Shown piece by piece: positions 34,960 through 45,423 of a stretch of DNA of 64,000 nt. This DNA is from Brassica napus. Lineage: Eukaryota; Streptophyta; Magnoliopsida; Brassicales; Brassicaceae. The translations under genes were made by a program, and so were the position numbers. Positions within the stretch are counted from its first letter, which is position 1; every line of letters begins with the position of its first letter. The stretch covers positions 37,958,650-38,022,649 of the forward strand of contig NC_063452.1 of the NCBI RefSeq assembly GCF_020379485.1, read 5' to 3'. A model generated the notes under the pieces. That model did no database searches. It was not told the origin of the DNA and saw only the letters and a list, made by a program, of their open reading frames with translations.

Positions 34960-35905
34960 CACAAAAACTGACAAAACCACAAAAACGCATTTTTCCGCGA
35001 AAACCTAAAATCAAAATTTTCACGCCAAAACCCTAAAAATGCATTTCCGCATAAAATTGCAAAAAACGTGTTTTCCCGCCAAAATTGCAAAAAACGTGTT
35101 TTCTTGCCAAAATTGCAAAAACATGTTTTCCCGTAAAAACGTGTTTTCATGCCAAAATCACAAAAACGCGTTTTCACGCCAAAACCCTAAAACGCATTTT
35201 TCCGCCAAAACACAAAAACACATTTTCTCACCAAAACCACAAAACGTGTTTTCCCGCCGGAACTTGTTTTCCCGCCGGAACGTGTTTTCCCGCCAAAACC
35301 GAAAAATGCATTTTCTCATCAAAATGCATTTCCCGCCAAAACTGCAAAATGCATATTCTCGTGAAAACTGCAAAACGTGTTTTCCCGCCAAAACGCATTT
35401 TCCCACGAAAACCGCAAAAACGTGTTTTCCCGCCAAAAAACGCATTTTCCCGCGAAAACCGCAAAAACATATTTTCCCGCCAAAACGCATTTTCCGCGAA
35501 ATCCGAAAAAACGTGTTTTCATGCCAAAACTACAAAAACGCGTTTTCACGCCAAAAACGCAAAAACGCGTTTTCCCGCCAAAACCGAAAAAACGTGTTTT
35601 CCCGCCAAAACAGAAAATCTCATTTTCCCGTCAAAACCACAAAACGTGTTTTCCCGCCAAAAATAAAAATTGTATTTTTCCGCCAAAACCGAAAAATGCG
35701 TTTCCCGCCAAAACCAAAAAACGCGTTTTCTCGCCAAAATAAAAAAAAATCTCGTTTTCCCGCCAAAACCGCAAAAAATGCATTTTCTCGTCAAAACCAA
35801 AAAATCTCATTTTCCCATCAAAATCGCAAAAATCTCGTTTTCCCGTCCAAATCGAAAAATCTCATTTTCCGTCATAACCGAAAAATTTCCTTTTCCGCCG
35901 AAACC
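34960..35905. repeat. Minisatellite array rich in E2F-type sites
   Basis: About 30 degenerate copies of a 25-40 base unit built around GTGTTTTCCCGCCAAAAC and CGCAAAAAC. The exact nonamer TTTCCCGCC, a textbook E2F/DP binding sequence (TTTSSCGS), occurs 13 times between 35071 and 35765, with further near-matches. The array lies where the last exons of the adjacent FSD2 gene should be. The long open frames across it (for example 35039-35920) are repeat artefacts. Confidence 0.8.
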
Positions 35906-36521
35906 AATCTTTCTAGTTGAAATTAACAGAGATAAATCAATAGCTTATATTTATACCTCCCATGTATCAATGGTGAGAAGTGGCTGCACATAAAAAGATG
36001 GACAAAAAAGTGTGACATCAGATCCACAGCAAACAACAAAGATTCATCTATGTTTTAGACACTTACAGAATAATCGCATACGAGCGGATTTACTGCATTG
36101 GGAGTTTTTACTATTACAAGCGTCTTGTCTTCCTCCTTTGGAAGTGGATTTATGGCATTTGCAACATCCAGTCTATTCGCCTTGTCTGCATCAGTTGAAA
36201 TATGTTTTGGGATTAGCAAATTATCTATTTTCGTGGAGAAGCAAAAGCCAAGTAAAAAAAAACACTCACATGCAAGCCAAGTCCAACCGGAACCAAAGTT
36301 GGAGGCTGCAGCTGCCTTGAACCTTTCTAAAAGGTCATTGAAAGAACCAAAATCTCTCTCTATCAGTCTGAGGAGATATCCACTTGGCTTTCCTCCACCT
36401 CCAGGTTGAATAGACTCCGAGAAGAACTCGTGGTTCCATGCCTGCAAATCCCATCATATAACCCAATTCACATCCAACCTTGAGAAAGGAACTAGAGAAG
36501 CAATATTTGGCATTTACCTAT

Positions 36522-36890
36522 TGTTTGACCCAAAAACGGTGTATTTGCTGGTGATGTTTGTTGGAATCATACAATAAAAAATCTAAGGATAATTATTAGA
36601 TTCTTGAGGTTTATGAGAAATATTCGTAGAATCAATATGAGAAAAAGAACATCTAAAGACTTTATTGATCAAAGATTGCATTACAAGAATGATTTCTAGT
36701 GTAAAGTGAATCAAAGAATGTATAAAATCCTTATAGGATGTGTTCTAGACCTAGATGGAAAAAAGAGTCCATTCTAATAAGGAAGTATCTCCTTATCTAT
36801 AGAAGAAAAATATCTAGGGTTTCCTAACAAAGTGGGCCTAATTCATTGTCTTAATGGGCCTTGAGGGAGGATGTAAATCCACCCCCAACA
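36522..36890 (-). repeat. Left LTR of small element
   Basis: Contains TTGACCCAAAAACGG, TTGTTGGAATCATAC and ends CCACCCCCAACA. It is the 3' LTR in the minus-strand orientation of the element. Confidence 0.88.
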
Positions 36891-37309
36891 GTAAGCCCCC
36901 CCAAGTTAGTAGAGAGAAATGAAACCGATCTCTGTGAATTTTACGAATAGAGTTTATGAGACAATGAACTAGGCACATACCCATGACGTAGACGATTGTC
37001 ATGAACGGGCCGTCATGGTTAGGTTGCCATAGATGAATTGTCATAGACAGACCGTCTCGGGCGAGCTGTCATCGACATACTTCTGATTCCGATCAGACTT
37101 CTTACTCCGGGATGGTTGCGCGAACGATCTGTGAGGACAGTGTTCTGAACCACCGGAGCAAGTAGCCATGGATGAAGCGTCAATCGACAAGCTGCCAAAG
37201 ACAAGTCGCCATAGACATCATCATGAACGTACCGCCATGAGCGAACCATCACAATCAAATCGCCACAGGTAGACGTGTCTTCGCGGTATCACGTCATGCT
37301 CGAGTCTTG

Positions 37310-37885
37310 CAAGCAATCCGAGTGACTACGAGAGAGCGATCCGTGACGAGTAACCGCAAGAGAGCGATCAGTGCCGAGTAACTGCAAGAGAGTGAGTCGA
37401 GTGACCGCGAGAGATCGATCCGAGCGACTGCGAGAGAACGATCTGCGTCAAGTAGCTGCGAGAGAGCTATCCATGACGAGTAACCGCAATATAGCGATAT
37501 GTGCCGAGTAACTGCAAGAGAGCGAGTCGAGCGACCGCGAGAACCGCGAGAGATCGATCCGAGCGACTGCGAGAGAACGATCTGCGCCGAGTAACTGCGA
37601 GAGAGCTATCCATGACGAGTAACCGCAAGAGAGCGATCCGTGCCGAGTAACTGCAAGAGAGCGAGTCGAATGACCGCAAGAGATCGATCCGAGCGACTGC
37701 GAGAGAACGATCTGCGCCGAGTAACTGCAAGAGAGCTATCCATGACGAGTAACAGCAAGAGAGCGAGTCGAGTGACCGCGAGAGATCGATCCGAGCGACT
37801 GCGAGAGAATGATCTGCGCTGAATAACTGCGAGAGAGCTATCCGAGTGAATGCGAGAAAGCGATCAACGCCGAGAAACGAGTAAC
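37310..37885. repeat. ~130-bp tandem repeat inside small LTR element
   Basis: The landmark GATCGATCCGAGCGACTGCG recurs at about 37415, 37552, 37682 and 37784. Each period is composed of shorter sub-repeats (GAGTAACCGCAAGAGAGCG and similar). The 170-codon open frame here (37467-37979, minus) reads through the repeat and is not a gene. Confidence 0.8.
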
Positions 37886-37967
37886 CGCGAGAGAGAGATC
37901 TGGATTCTCCCAAGTTTGATATGCTTTGAAGATATTTCTCCTTGTTCCCCCTCCTTCTAGCGCCAAC

Positions 37968-38337
37968 TTTTTGACCCAAAAACGGTGTATTTCCTGGTGA
38001 TGTTTGTTGGAATCATACAATAAAGAATCTAAGGATAAGTATTAGATTCTTGAGGTTTAGGAGAAATCTTCATAGAATCAATATGAGAAAAAAAAACATC
38101 CAAAAGCTTTATTGATCAAAGATTGCATTACAAAAATGATTTCTAGTGTAAAGTGAATCAAAGAATGTATAAAATCCTTATAGGATGTGTTCTAGATCTA
38201 GGTCGAAAAAAAAATCCATTCTAATAAGGAGATACCTCATTATTTATAGAAAAAATATACCTAGGGTTTCCTAACAAAGTGGGTATAATTCATTGTCTTA
38301 ATGGGTCTTGAGGGAGGATGTAAATCCACCCCCAACA
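37968..38337 (-). repeat. Right LTR of small element
   Basis: Same sequence as 36522-36890 with scattered substitutions. It is the 5' LTR in element orientation. Its terminal T (38337) now supplies the T of the FSD2 intron-4 GT donor. Confidence 0.88.
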
Positions 38338-39030
38338 CCTGTGCGACGTTGTTGAAGGCAGGAAGCATATTGCCTCTATTGTATGAAAGAAGCACAACCT
38401 CTTCCAGCGACAATCCATCAAGATCCGTGCCTACGATTTGCTTGTTCAGGTTCTCTACATAAGTTTTGTGATGCTTGCCCCAGTGATAATCCAAAGTTTC
38501 CTGGCTCATATGCGGTTCCAGAGCATCCTACCAACCATTGAGTCAAAACACGCCAAATTTCAAATCTTAAAAGTTGGGTCTTTTTGACTCTACTCCTTTC
38601 CAATTGTACAAGAGGATATGGAGGAGGCTTAAGCTCAAACCCAGCTGTTATAAAAGCCACTTTTCTCGAGAACCGTTTCTGCGCGAATCAAAAGAATGTG
38701 TTATTGAGTTGTTTAGATATCAAAGCTTTGGAAACAAAAACAAGTTCAAGTTTTCGTTGAAGCATTTCATCAAACACTAATATGCACACTTACTCTCCGT
38801 ATAGGGTTTATCAGTTGATTGGGAGAAAAAGGAAGTTTTACCTTTTCGTTTCGTTTCCATTGCATTCGCCCTGTAACTTCACCAACAATAAACCCTTGTC
38901 AAAACTTAAGCGCTTCGTAGTCAGCTAGACAGAGACAGAAAAGAGTGATAGAGAAATATAGACCTTGACAAGGAAGCAGAGAGCACGACGATAGAGACCA
39001 GAAAGGGGCTGTAACTGCAGCCGTCATCAT

Positions 39031-39240
39031 CTTTCCTTTCCTGCGTTACTGTTAGTGTCTGCAACGAATATACAGAGACACGACACTCTCTCTCTCTATT
39101 GCTAAATAAGAGAGTCTTCTTATCTCAAGCACTATTATGCTACATATTACACAATGCCCATAATAAGTTCGTTCTTTTCAATTTTCCCTAACAAAATTTA
39201 CACTAATCACTAGGCACAAATACTTGTTTGCCTTACATCT
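39031..39240. other. FSD2 upstream region
   Basis: Includes a CT microsatellite (about 39087-39099) in what would be the FSD2 5' leader or promoter, then AT-rich sequence to the retroposon target site at 39226. Confidence 0.45.
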
Positions 39241-40480
39241 TTTTTTTTTAAATACAGATTATTATTTATCATCCCAAATGGGCATAAGTAATGAATATAA
39301 ACTGAGATTCGGATAAAATCCGTACGACCTAAAACTATCCCCGTTACACTTTCGAATGATACACAGTCGGATTACTTCGTTAAACTCCAGACCCGACTCT
39401 AGGAAGGATACACAGACAAAGCCGCTTATCATAACCCCGGACCCGACATCAGTGATCACCGGCTGGTTCCAGTTAATCGGGGCGGGAGAACAAGTCTCCA
39501 CTTCCTCCTCCCTGATTGACACATTACGACCATGAAGTCCAGAGAGACTACAACACAACATCACGATCTAAGCTTTTTTTTTTTTTTTTTGAAACACCAT
39601 CACGATCTAAGCTTATCACAACCTAAACACAAGAAAAAAAAACATACAACTACACAACCAAACATGAAATTAAATAACGCGGGACTGGAAGAGGCTGCAA
39701 CACACACCAACTAGAACAAAACATGCAACGAAAACGGTTAGAAACACACCCACTAGAGCAGCCAAATGACTAAGACCCTTGCGCTGGGATGATGTGCTTC
39801 AAAGCAAAATGCCTTCAAGACCAGTCCATCGCTAGAAGGACCAAGAACCCGCCGGAGCCATAGACGACTTGCCGCCTCCGCCGAGCTACAACTTGCACGC
39901 GCCACCACCAAGAAGATGAGACCGACACGCGACGACCTAACCTCCTTGTACGCGTCGGTGAGATACACCGAAAACCTCCTGGATTACGAAGAGGTGAGCT
40001 TTCGCCGCAAGACACCAAGCGAGCAGAAAACCTACGCGCCACCACCCCACTTTTCCTGAACGGATCGAAAAAGTTTATACCAGTGAAGCACAAATCTGGG
40101 AAGAAGAGGCCCATTGACGAAGCCACGCGCCACCGTTCCTTGAGACACGCCGAAGATCTAAGGGAGAAAAGGAAACTCCGATGAACCATAATCCCTAAAA
40201 ACCGACCCCCTGAGCTGAACCACCCTTGTGCGCCTCACCGGACCTCCAAGCAGCTGGCGAACTCCACAAGCAGCGAGGCCTCACCGATGATGAGAAGCCG
40301 GCAAAAGATCAGAACTCCAAGTATATCGACCGAAGGGAGAGAGCAACATCAGGAGGCAAAAATGAAAACGAGGACGAGTAAGGAGGAGCACGCATCCGAC
40401 GTCGCCTCCGATGTCGGAGCAAACGGATAACGAGAGACATGAGGTTTTTTTAAAGAGAGGTTTTCAAGTTGAAAAGTTGT
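39241..40480 (-). mobile_element. Non-coding poly(A) retroposon, 1240 bp
   Basis: On the minus strand it ends in a poly(A) tract (T10 at 39241). It is flanked by a 15-base imperfect duplication, GTTTGCCTTACATCT (39226-39240) and GTTTGCTTTATATCT (40481-40495). The interior is GC-richer than its surroundings with no reverse transcriptase, and its 5' region contains GAAAACCTCT, as does the retroposon at 58861-60324. It is a non-autonomous LINE-dependent retroposon, possibly Sadhu-like; the family name is a guess. Confidence 0.65.
39559..39614 (-). mobile_element. 22-bp micro-retroposition scar with 17-bp duplication
   Basis: CATCACGATCTAAGCTT occurs at 39559-39575 and again at 39598-39614. Between them is only a run of about 15 T followed by GAAACAC. 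This is what an extremely 5'-truncated LINE-type insertion leaves: little more than its poly(A) tail with a target duplication. Confidence 0.7.
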
Positions 40481-40495
40481 GTTTGCTTTATATCT

Positions 40496-41178
40496 CTTAC
40501 TAGTATCCGGGTATACTTTTTGGTTGCTTTTAAATTATTTAAAAAATAAAATTGTAATGTTTTAAATCAAAATTGAATTTATTTTAAACAAAATTTGCTG
40601 AAGCTAGGTAACACCTAGAAATATCGTATTTGCTATATTCAGTTTTATTTGTATTTGTTTTGTAAATAGTTCTTCTTTAAAATAAATTTATTGGAATTAA
40701 TATTAAAAAACATAAAACTAACATATATACAAAATAGTCAATATAATAGACTTATTTTTCAAGCAAAAAATTTGTAAGAATATGCTATGTTACATTAAAA
40801 AAAGAATTTGCTAAATAGTCAAACTATAACAAACAAATTTGTAAATACCTAAATTGCATCATCATAGTTATTGATATTTTTTTTCCTCAGTTAGACTCGC
40901 ATCATTAGCCGTGAGATTTGATTTCAAAGCTACAAAAACAAAATAGAAATTATTAAAGTGTAACTAAAGTCTAAAGATAGAAGATACCACTTGTTTACGG
41001 TTCTGCTTGTGTTTTATGTTTGTTGGGCTCTTTCGTTTGACTTTTTCTTCTTTCCTTTTCATATCTGTTTATATTGGATGAAATAAATGTAAGTAGTTTC
41101 ACAAAGATAAGACATATAAAAGAGTTGAGATGATTATGGTTACCTTCGTTGCTGATAGAGCTTTAACTTTCAATTTTC
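40496..41178. other. AT-rich spacer, no gene seen
   Basis: The stretch is AT-rich without recognisable coding or clear termini. It contains the sequence into which the LINE inserted (ATTCTTTTATAACTTT at its right edge). Confidence 0.45.
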
Positions 41179-41247
41179 ATTCTTTTATAACTTTTTCTTT
41201 TTGGTAAACGGCAGTCTCCTACACTTTATTTCAAAATAAATCAACAA

Positions 41248-44200
41248 CTACAGACAAACCCGCCGAGTTCTAGACATCTCATTACAATCCTCCAACAAAA
41301 CAGGAGCAACATGCCCTGGAGCCGACTCAAAATAGTGTAAACCAAAAGGTAAAGAAAATGCATAGTTAGCTAATCCATCTGCTAGACGATTAGCCTCCCT
41401 ATACACGTGAGAAATTTTGACTAACCAGTCTCTTGAAACAAAGCCATAGCACAAACGTACTAGGAAGGACAAGGGATGTGCATCATGAATCCCTGTCTGA
41501 AGAAAGCCCACCACACTTTCAGAATCTACTTCAACCTCCAGCTGCCGAATACCACGATCCCATGCTATGCACAGGCCATAGTACACACCCCACAATTTTG
41601 CTAATAGAGCAGAGCAAATGCCAATGTTAACCGCAAAGCCCCTTTCCCATGTCCCGTACTTGCCCCGCACAACCCCTCCCGCAGTAGCCAGACCAGGATT
41701 ACCTCGAGCTGCTCCATCCGTATTTAGTTTATACCAGCCACTCTCAGGACACTTCCATGCTATCTGCTTCTCTACCCGACCCCCAGCAACTGATCTCTTA
41801 CTTAGGATCTTGTTCGCGTCCATCACTTCTCGGGCTTTATCTCTAACATACTTCACTCTATCTCGACATTTCCCTATATCACCGAAAACATACCCACATC
41901 TCCATTTCCAACACCACCACACCGTAACTGCAAAGATTGTTGGCCACTGGCTCCCATTTCCTGACCTATCACTCGCAAGATTGTCATAGAGCCACTCTAG
42001 AAGAGGTAGACTGAAGAAGCGATGCTGTCTACTCGGCATAACACTTTTCGTCCATAATCCTGCTGCTGCCGGGCAATCTCGAAGCACATGGAGGATAGTT
42101 TCATCTCCATTTTTACACAGACTGCACACTCCATTATCGCTCAAGTGTCTACGCTTCCTCTCCATATTTGTCATGATAACCTGATGAGACCCCAACCATA
42201 GGAAGACACGGACTCGTTCAGGAGTCACTAGGCGCCACACTCGATTATACAGAGCTTCCATATTCGGTCTTGGTACTCTATCTCTAGTCAAAAAGGCATA
42301 TGCAGACTTAACCGAGAACAGTCCATCCTTACTCTCCCCCCACGACATTCTATCACGGGCCCCAGTAACATCATCAATAACCATTGCAGCCAATCTTAAC
42401 CGGTCCTGTATTGATGTATATGGTTCGATAACTTGAGTTAACCAGCCAGTTCCATTCTGCCATAAATCCCGAGCCCTTGCCTCTAGTATCAGCTCCGGTA
42501 TGTGCACCATACTCAAGTTCTGCAGAGGTTCGTCTAACAACCATTTGTCTTTCCAAAACCGGACCCTGCGACCATTCCCTAAGATCCAACGCGTCCCCGG
42601 AACAATCACATCTCTGATACCCACCGCTATGCTTCTCCAAGTCGGTGACCAAGTCCCCTGAACTATCAGCCATGTTGGATCATATAACTCACCGACTCTA
42701 AATTTTTTCCTCAGGATCTTGACCCACAAAGCATCCTCCGTATTCAACAATCTCCATCCAAGTTTTGCTAATAAAGCAATATTCATCTCCTTTGCCAACC
42801 TAATGCCAAGTCCCCCTTCTCTTTTAGGCTTACAAATTACGTCCCAAGACACCAAGTGTTGCTTTCTGTTGCCTTCACTACTTCCCCATATAAAGCCTCT
42901 AGCGATCTTATCCAGTTGGTTTAAAGTTGATATCGGCAGTGATATAGTGCTCATCGTATGAACCTGAATAGATGTGAGAACAGATTTGGTGAGCGTTATC
43001 CTTCCTGCCAAACTCAAAAATCTACTCTTCCATCCAGCGAGCTTAGATGAAACCTTCTCAATCACTTCCCCAAACGTCTCCTTATTAATTCTTTTCTGGA
43101 GAACTGGCATACCAAGGTACTTACCCAATTCCTTCGTTCCTTTGATACCACTCTCATTACTTATCGAATTAGCTAGATCCCGGTGAATATTCTCAGAGAA
43201 AAAGATTATAGATTTTTCCAGATTAACTTTCTGCCCCGAAGCCCCACAAAACCTCTCTAGGACCTTGCGTATTACTCGAATCTGCGCTATCGAAGCCTCT
43301 GCAAATAGGATCAGATCATCTGCGAAACAAACATGAGATAAAGATGGTCCACCCCTAGATAATCTGATCGGATTCCACTCCGTATTAGCTACTGTGAACT
43401 CAATCTGATGGCACAGTCTCTCCATGCATAACACAAATAGGTATGGGGATAGGGGATCACCTTGTCGGAGTCCACACTGAGGCGTAAATGATTCTGTCCT
43501 TTCTCCATTCCACAACAGGCTCATTCCAGGATTCGTAACACATTCCATGATCCATTTAATCCAAATCTGAGGTAGGTGTGCTGCATTGAGTGTATCTTCC
43601 AAGAAATCCCACCTAATTCTGTCATAAGCCTTCTCAAGATCCAATTTAAGAAGCATCCAGCCTCTTCGCCCTTTCTTCCTCCTCATTGAGTGAACTGCTT
43701 CCTGGACGATAACAATATTATCCTGACTCAGACGACCAGGAATAAAGCTTGCTTGCGCAGGTCCTATAAGTTTAGGCATCAGATGCTTCAGTCTCAGCAC
43801 CATCATCTTTGTTATGATCTTGAAAAGAACATTGCATAAGCTTATAGGTCGGAATTGAATAATTTTTTCTGGCTTGAGAACCTTCGGTATAAGAACCAGC
43901 ATGGCATCATTCATGCCCTCTGCGAGAACTCCCGTTTCAAAAAACTTCAGCCCAAATCTAGTCACAGACTCACCCACCACGTCCCAGGATTATTGGTAAA
44001 AGATAGGTTGGTAGCCATCCGGCCCTGGGGCCTTGTATTTACCCATCGATCTCACAGACCTCTCCACATCTACTCCCGAGAACTATTTATTCAAACTCAC
44101 CAAATCCTCCCGTGTAAAATCAGTGAAGCCTTGCTGAGGGAGCTTCTCTGTAACAAGGTTGAGATCCTCAGTTGAATACAGTCTCTTATAATATTTTGTA

Positions 44201-45384
44201 GCTAGCTTTTCCAGTTCCTCAGACTGATCCACCCAGCGGCCATCCTCATCCTTTAGCATCTCTATCTTATTTCTCTTCCGCCGTACTATTGTAGTTGTGT
44301 GATAATACTTTGTGTTCCTGTCGCCCAGGACTATCCATTTTTCACGCGATTTTTGATACCACAAAACCTCCTCTTGCTCGAGGACCACATAAAACTCTTT
44401 CTGCAGTACCGCCTCCTTCAAAAGTAAATCATCACATGGGTTTCTCTCCAACTGCTCCTGAATCTCTTTAATATCTCCTAAAAGCTTTTCTTTTCGTTGA
44501 ATAACATCTCCAAATATCTCCTTATTCCATTTTTTAAGTTTGGATTTTAGAGATGCCAATGCCTCCGGAGTACTCAGTTCACCATTCCAAGATGTCGAGA
44601 GTAGCTCTTTAAAGCCTTCATGTTTGAGCCACGCGGCTTCAAACCTAAACGGTCGCCTCTTCGAGTTCCCCCTCTGCTCAGGTTCTAGTTGCAGGTAGAG
44701 TGGTGCGTGGTCTGATGCCAGGAACGGGAGATGTGAAACCGCTGCCTCCTGCCACCTTACTCGCGCATGGGCGTTACATAAGACCCTATCCAAATGCTTC
44801 GCCACAAAGTTCTGCATCTCCTTCCCTCTTTTCCATGTGAATTTATTCCCCTTAAATCCCATGTCCACCAATGCAAGCTCATTAATCCATTCCCCAAATG
44901 CCAGAGAATCTGGTGAAAGCCTACCATTACCTCCAGTTCTTTCATCCAATCTCAAGATAGTGTTAAAGTCTCCACCAACCAACACCGGTTCATCAATATT
45001 CTCCAATACTCTTTTAAGCTGCCCCCAAAGCCCACTACGACGACTTACTGTAGGAGCAGCGTAAACAGCGAGGAGATGAATGCTCTGTGTCCCAATCACC
45101 ACCCTGGCGTGAACAAACTGATCCGACGATTCCAATACCGTAAGAGCTCCCGCCTGATCTCTCCACAATAGCCAAATTCCACCACTTTGACCAGTGGCAT
45201 CAACCCAAAAAGACTTATCAAATCCCAAATTCTGACATATCTTTCTCGCTTTTTCTCCACCCGCATGAGTTTCGAATAGCGTCAGGACGTCAGTATTAAG
45301 CTTCTTCAAAATGTACCGAATCGAGCGTCTGAAATTGGGTTTATTTGCCCCCCGGCAATTCTAGAATAAGCAATTCATCATCAT
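41248..45384 (-). pseudogene. LINE ORF2: endonuclease, RT, RNase H (broken)
   Basis: Begins at ATG 45384 (ATGATGATGAAT). A TAG at 45361 replaces the Trp of the WNCRGANKP start of the APE-type endonuclease. The endonuclease continues with LTLFETHAGG, GGDFNTILRLDERTGG and SDHAPL. Stops follow at 44083 (SLNK*) and 43990 (YQ*SWD). The RT domain has ISLCNVLFKIITK, DLEKAYDRIRW, GLRQGDPLSPYLF and the catalytic FADD. A zf-RVT segment (SLCKNGDETILHVLRDC) precedes a C-terminal RNase H (NTDGAARGNPG). The last frame runs uninterrupted for 910 codons to 41248. Apart from the stops the frame is kept, so decay is mostly by point change. Confidence 0.92.
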
Positions 45385-45423
45385 CAATATGTCAAGGTAT
45401 ATACGAATTACCGGGGCCCCCTG

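Larger units (their letters stand above)
36522..38337 (-). mobile_element. Small non-autonomous LTR retrotransposon (1816 bp)
   Basis: Direct repeats 36522-36890 and 37968-38337 (369 and 370 bp, very similar) flank a 1077-bp interior without pol domains. Read on the minus strand, the LTR starts TGTTGGGGGTGG. The 5' LTR is followed by GTTGGCGCTAGAAGGAGGGG, the same primer-site type as the Gypsy element at 26185. The 3' LTR is preceded by a purine tract (CTTGGGGGGCTTAC). The 5-base flanks are CCTAT (36517-36521) and CCTGT (38338-38342), one mismatch. This is a LARD- or TRIM-like element probably mobilised by a Gypsy relative. It interrupts the FSD2 pseudogene intron. Confidence 0.85.
35957..39030 (-). 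pseudogene. FSD2: Plastid Fe superoxide dismutase FSD2, truncated
   Basis: The protein would convert superoxide to peroxide in the chloroplast. Seven minus-strand exons with proper splice sites align with Arabidopsis FSD2: 38964-39030 (start MMTAAVTAP), 38842-38870, 38610-38678 (ITAGFELKPPPYPL), 38339-38527 ([21 protein letters not shown]), 36270-36441 ([18 protein letters not shown]), 36067-36185 ([17 protein letters not shown]) and 35957-35983 (PLLTIDTWE). Everything after DTWE is missing, including the last metal-ligand His. The E2F-rich array lies next to the truncation. The conserved Trp of EFFW is Ser (36418-36420) and that of LVWDYS is Cys (36076-36078). A 1.8-kb LTR element sits in the fourth intron. 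It corresponds to At5g51100. Confidence 0.92.

Noticed and set aside
35039..35920. Long open frames (up to 293 codons) in the E2F-rich array
   Set aside because: They read through a tandem minisatellite with repeating KNVFSRQN-type peptides in several frames at once; no start context, introns or family.
37467..37979. 170-codon minus-strand frame with SLAVARIDLSRS repeats
   Set aside because: It is the translation of the tandem repeat inside the small LTR element.
40497..40520. CTAG beside TATCCGGGTATA as a possible Helitron end
   Set aside because: No hairpin at the expected distance, so the CTAG is probably chance.
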